From: a bacterium
Lineage (GTDB): Bacteria; Spirochaetota; UBA4802; UBA5550
Length of the DNA: 14,146 nt
Assembly: GCA_024224995.1 (NCBI GenBank)
Contig: JAAENB010000292.1
Location: forward strand, 1-14,146
Direction: 5' to 3'
Position numbers and translations under genes: made by a program. Positions 13,966 to 14,146 of this stretch are shown here, piece after piece. Within the stretch, counting starts at the first letter, position 1; each line of letters starts with the position of its first letter. Under the pieces are notes generated by a model. That model saw nothing but the letters and a program-made list of their open reading frames with translations. It did no database searches and was not told the origin of the DNA.

Positions 13966-14146
13966 GAAAAGGGCGCCAGATTAAAGAGGGGGCTTTTAAA
14001 AACAAGCTCTTTGCCGCAAAAGAACGCTTCGAAAGTGAAAACTTCTCAGAGCTCTTTATAAGAGCTCTGAGATCACACCGAAAAGGGTGCCAGATCAAAG
14101 AGGGGGCTTTTAAAAACAAGCTCCTTGCCGCAAAAGAACTCTTCGA
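13931..14146. repeat. 114-bp tandem repeat, two units, second cut by the window edge
   Basis: Unit 1 is 13931-14044 and unit 2 runs from 14045 to the edge (102 bases seen); they match without gaps except at five positions. Each unit starts with the CTCAGAGCTC palindrome, followed by a CCGAAAAGGG...GCCAGAT segment and GAGGGGGCTTTTAAAAACAA. The period is a multiple of three, and one minus-strand frame stays open through both units to the edge, reading a 38-residue repeat (...LKAPSLIW.PFR.DLRALIKSSE...). I treat it as a DNA repeat rather than a gene because that frame runs into the LamG promoter and has no ribosome site. Confidence 0.85.

Noticed and set aside
13859..14119. Minus-strand ORF of 86 residues made of 38-residue repeats
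   Set aside because: TTG start without ribosome site, contains the promoter of the LamG gene, and is explained by the tandem DNA repeat; an extension beyond the edge cannot be excluded.
13931..14146. CRISPR array
   Set aside because: The two 114-bp units are near-identical throughout, with no unique spacers and no cas genes.
1..14146. tRNA, rRNA, prophage or transposase genes
   Set aside because: None recognised on either strand; repeats are present but no recombinase is encoded in the window.

Overview
The window looks like chromosomal DNA of a Gram-negative bacterium with an outer membrane and many exported lipoproteins. At least four and probably five of the genes encode lipobox-type signal peptides, one protein carries a twin-arginine signal, and one looks like an outer-membrane beta-barrel ending in Phe. 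Base composition is moderate to AT-rich, with one clearly GC-rich block. A spirochaete or similar environmental lineage would fit, but no marker gene fixes the taxonomy, so this is a weak inference.

Layout. 1-193 (-): start of a lipoprotein gene with a good sigma70 promoter. 444-905 (+): cysteine-rich DUF3795-type protein. 979-2046 (+): seven-helix membrane protein with a C-terminal AraC DNA-binding domain. 2057-5563 (-): tight three-gene operon read agmatine-deiminase-like lipoprotein, then Tat-exported FAD amine oxidase-like protein, then outer-membrane protein; gaps are 5 and 1 bases. 5599-6707: two 54-bp direct repeats bracket an unassigned AT-rich stretch and a GC-rich M23 peptidase lipoprotein gene (-). 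6783-7787: a decayed patch with a headless GNAT acetyltransferase, a small two-helix membrane ORF and a truncated RhuM-like gene. 7974-10646 (+): the most striking gene, an 890-residue lipoprotein with a fascin-like beta-trefoil, an F-type (fucose-binding) lectin domain with an intact binding motif, and a large unrecognised C-terminal domain. 10721-12205 (-): an exported protein with an amidoligase/glutamate-cysteine-ligase-like motif set. 12604-13815 (-): lipoprotein with DUF2341 and LamG lectin domains. Non-coding repeats include a GC-rich structured element at about 12437-12556 and a 114-bp tandem repeat with a perfect 20-bp-arm hairpin at the right edge.

How it may work together. The 2057-5563 operon reads as a cell-surface or periplasmic pathway that deiminates agmatine (or a peptidyl-arginine relative) and oxidises an amine, with an outer-membrane protein as partner; the membrane AraC protein next to it is a candidate sensor, though it is convergent. 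The right half encodes separate surface or secreted proteins (fucose lectin, LamG lectin, exported amidoligase-like protein), each apparently with its own TTGACA-type promoter. That suggests an accessory region devoted to glycan binding and envelope functions, interrupted by mobile or repeat-mediated insertions.
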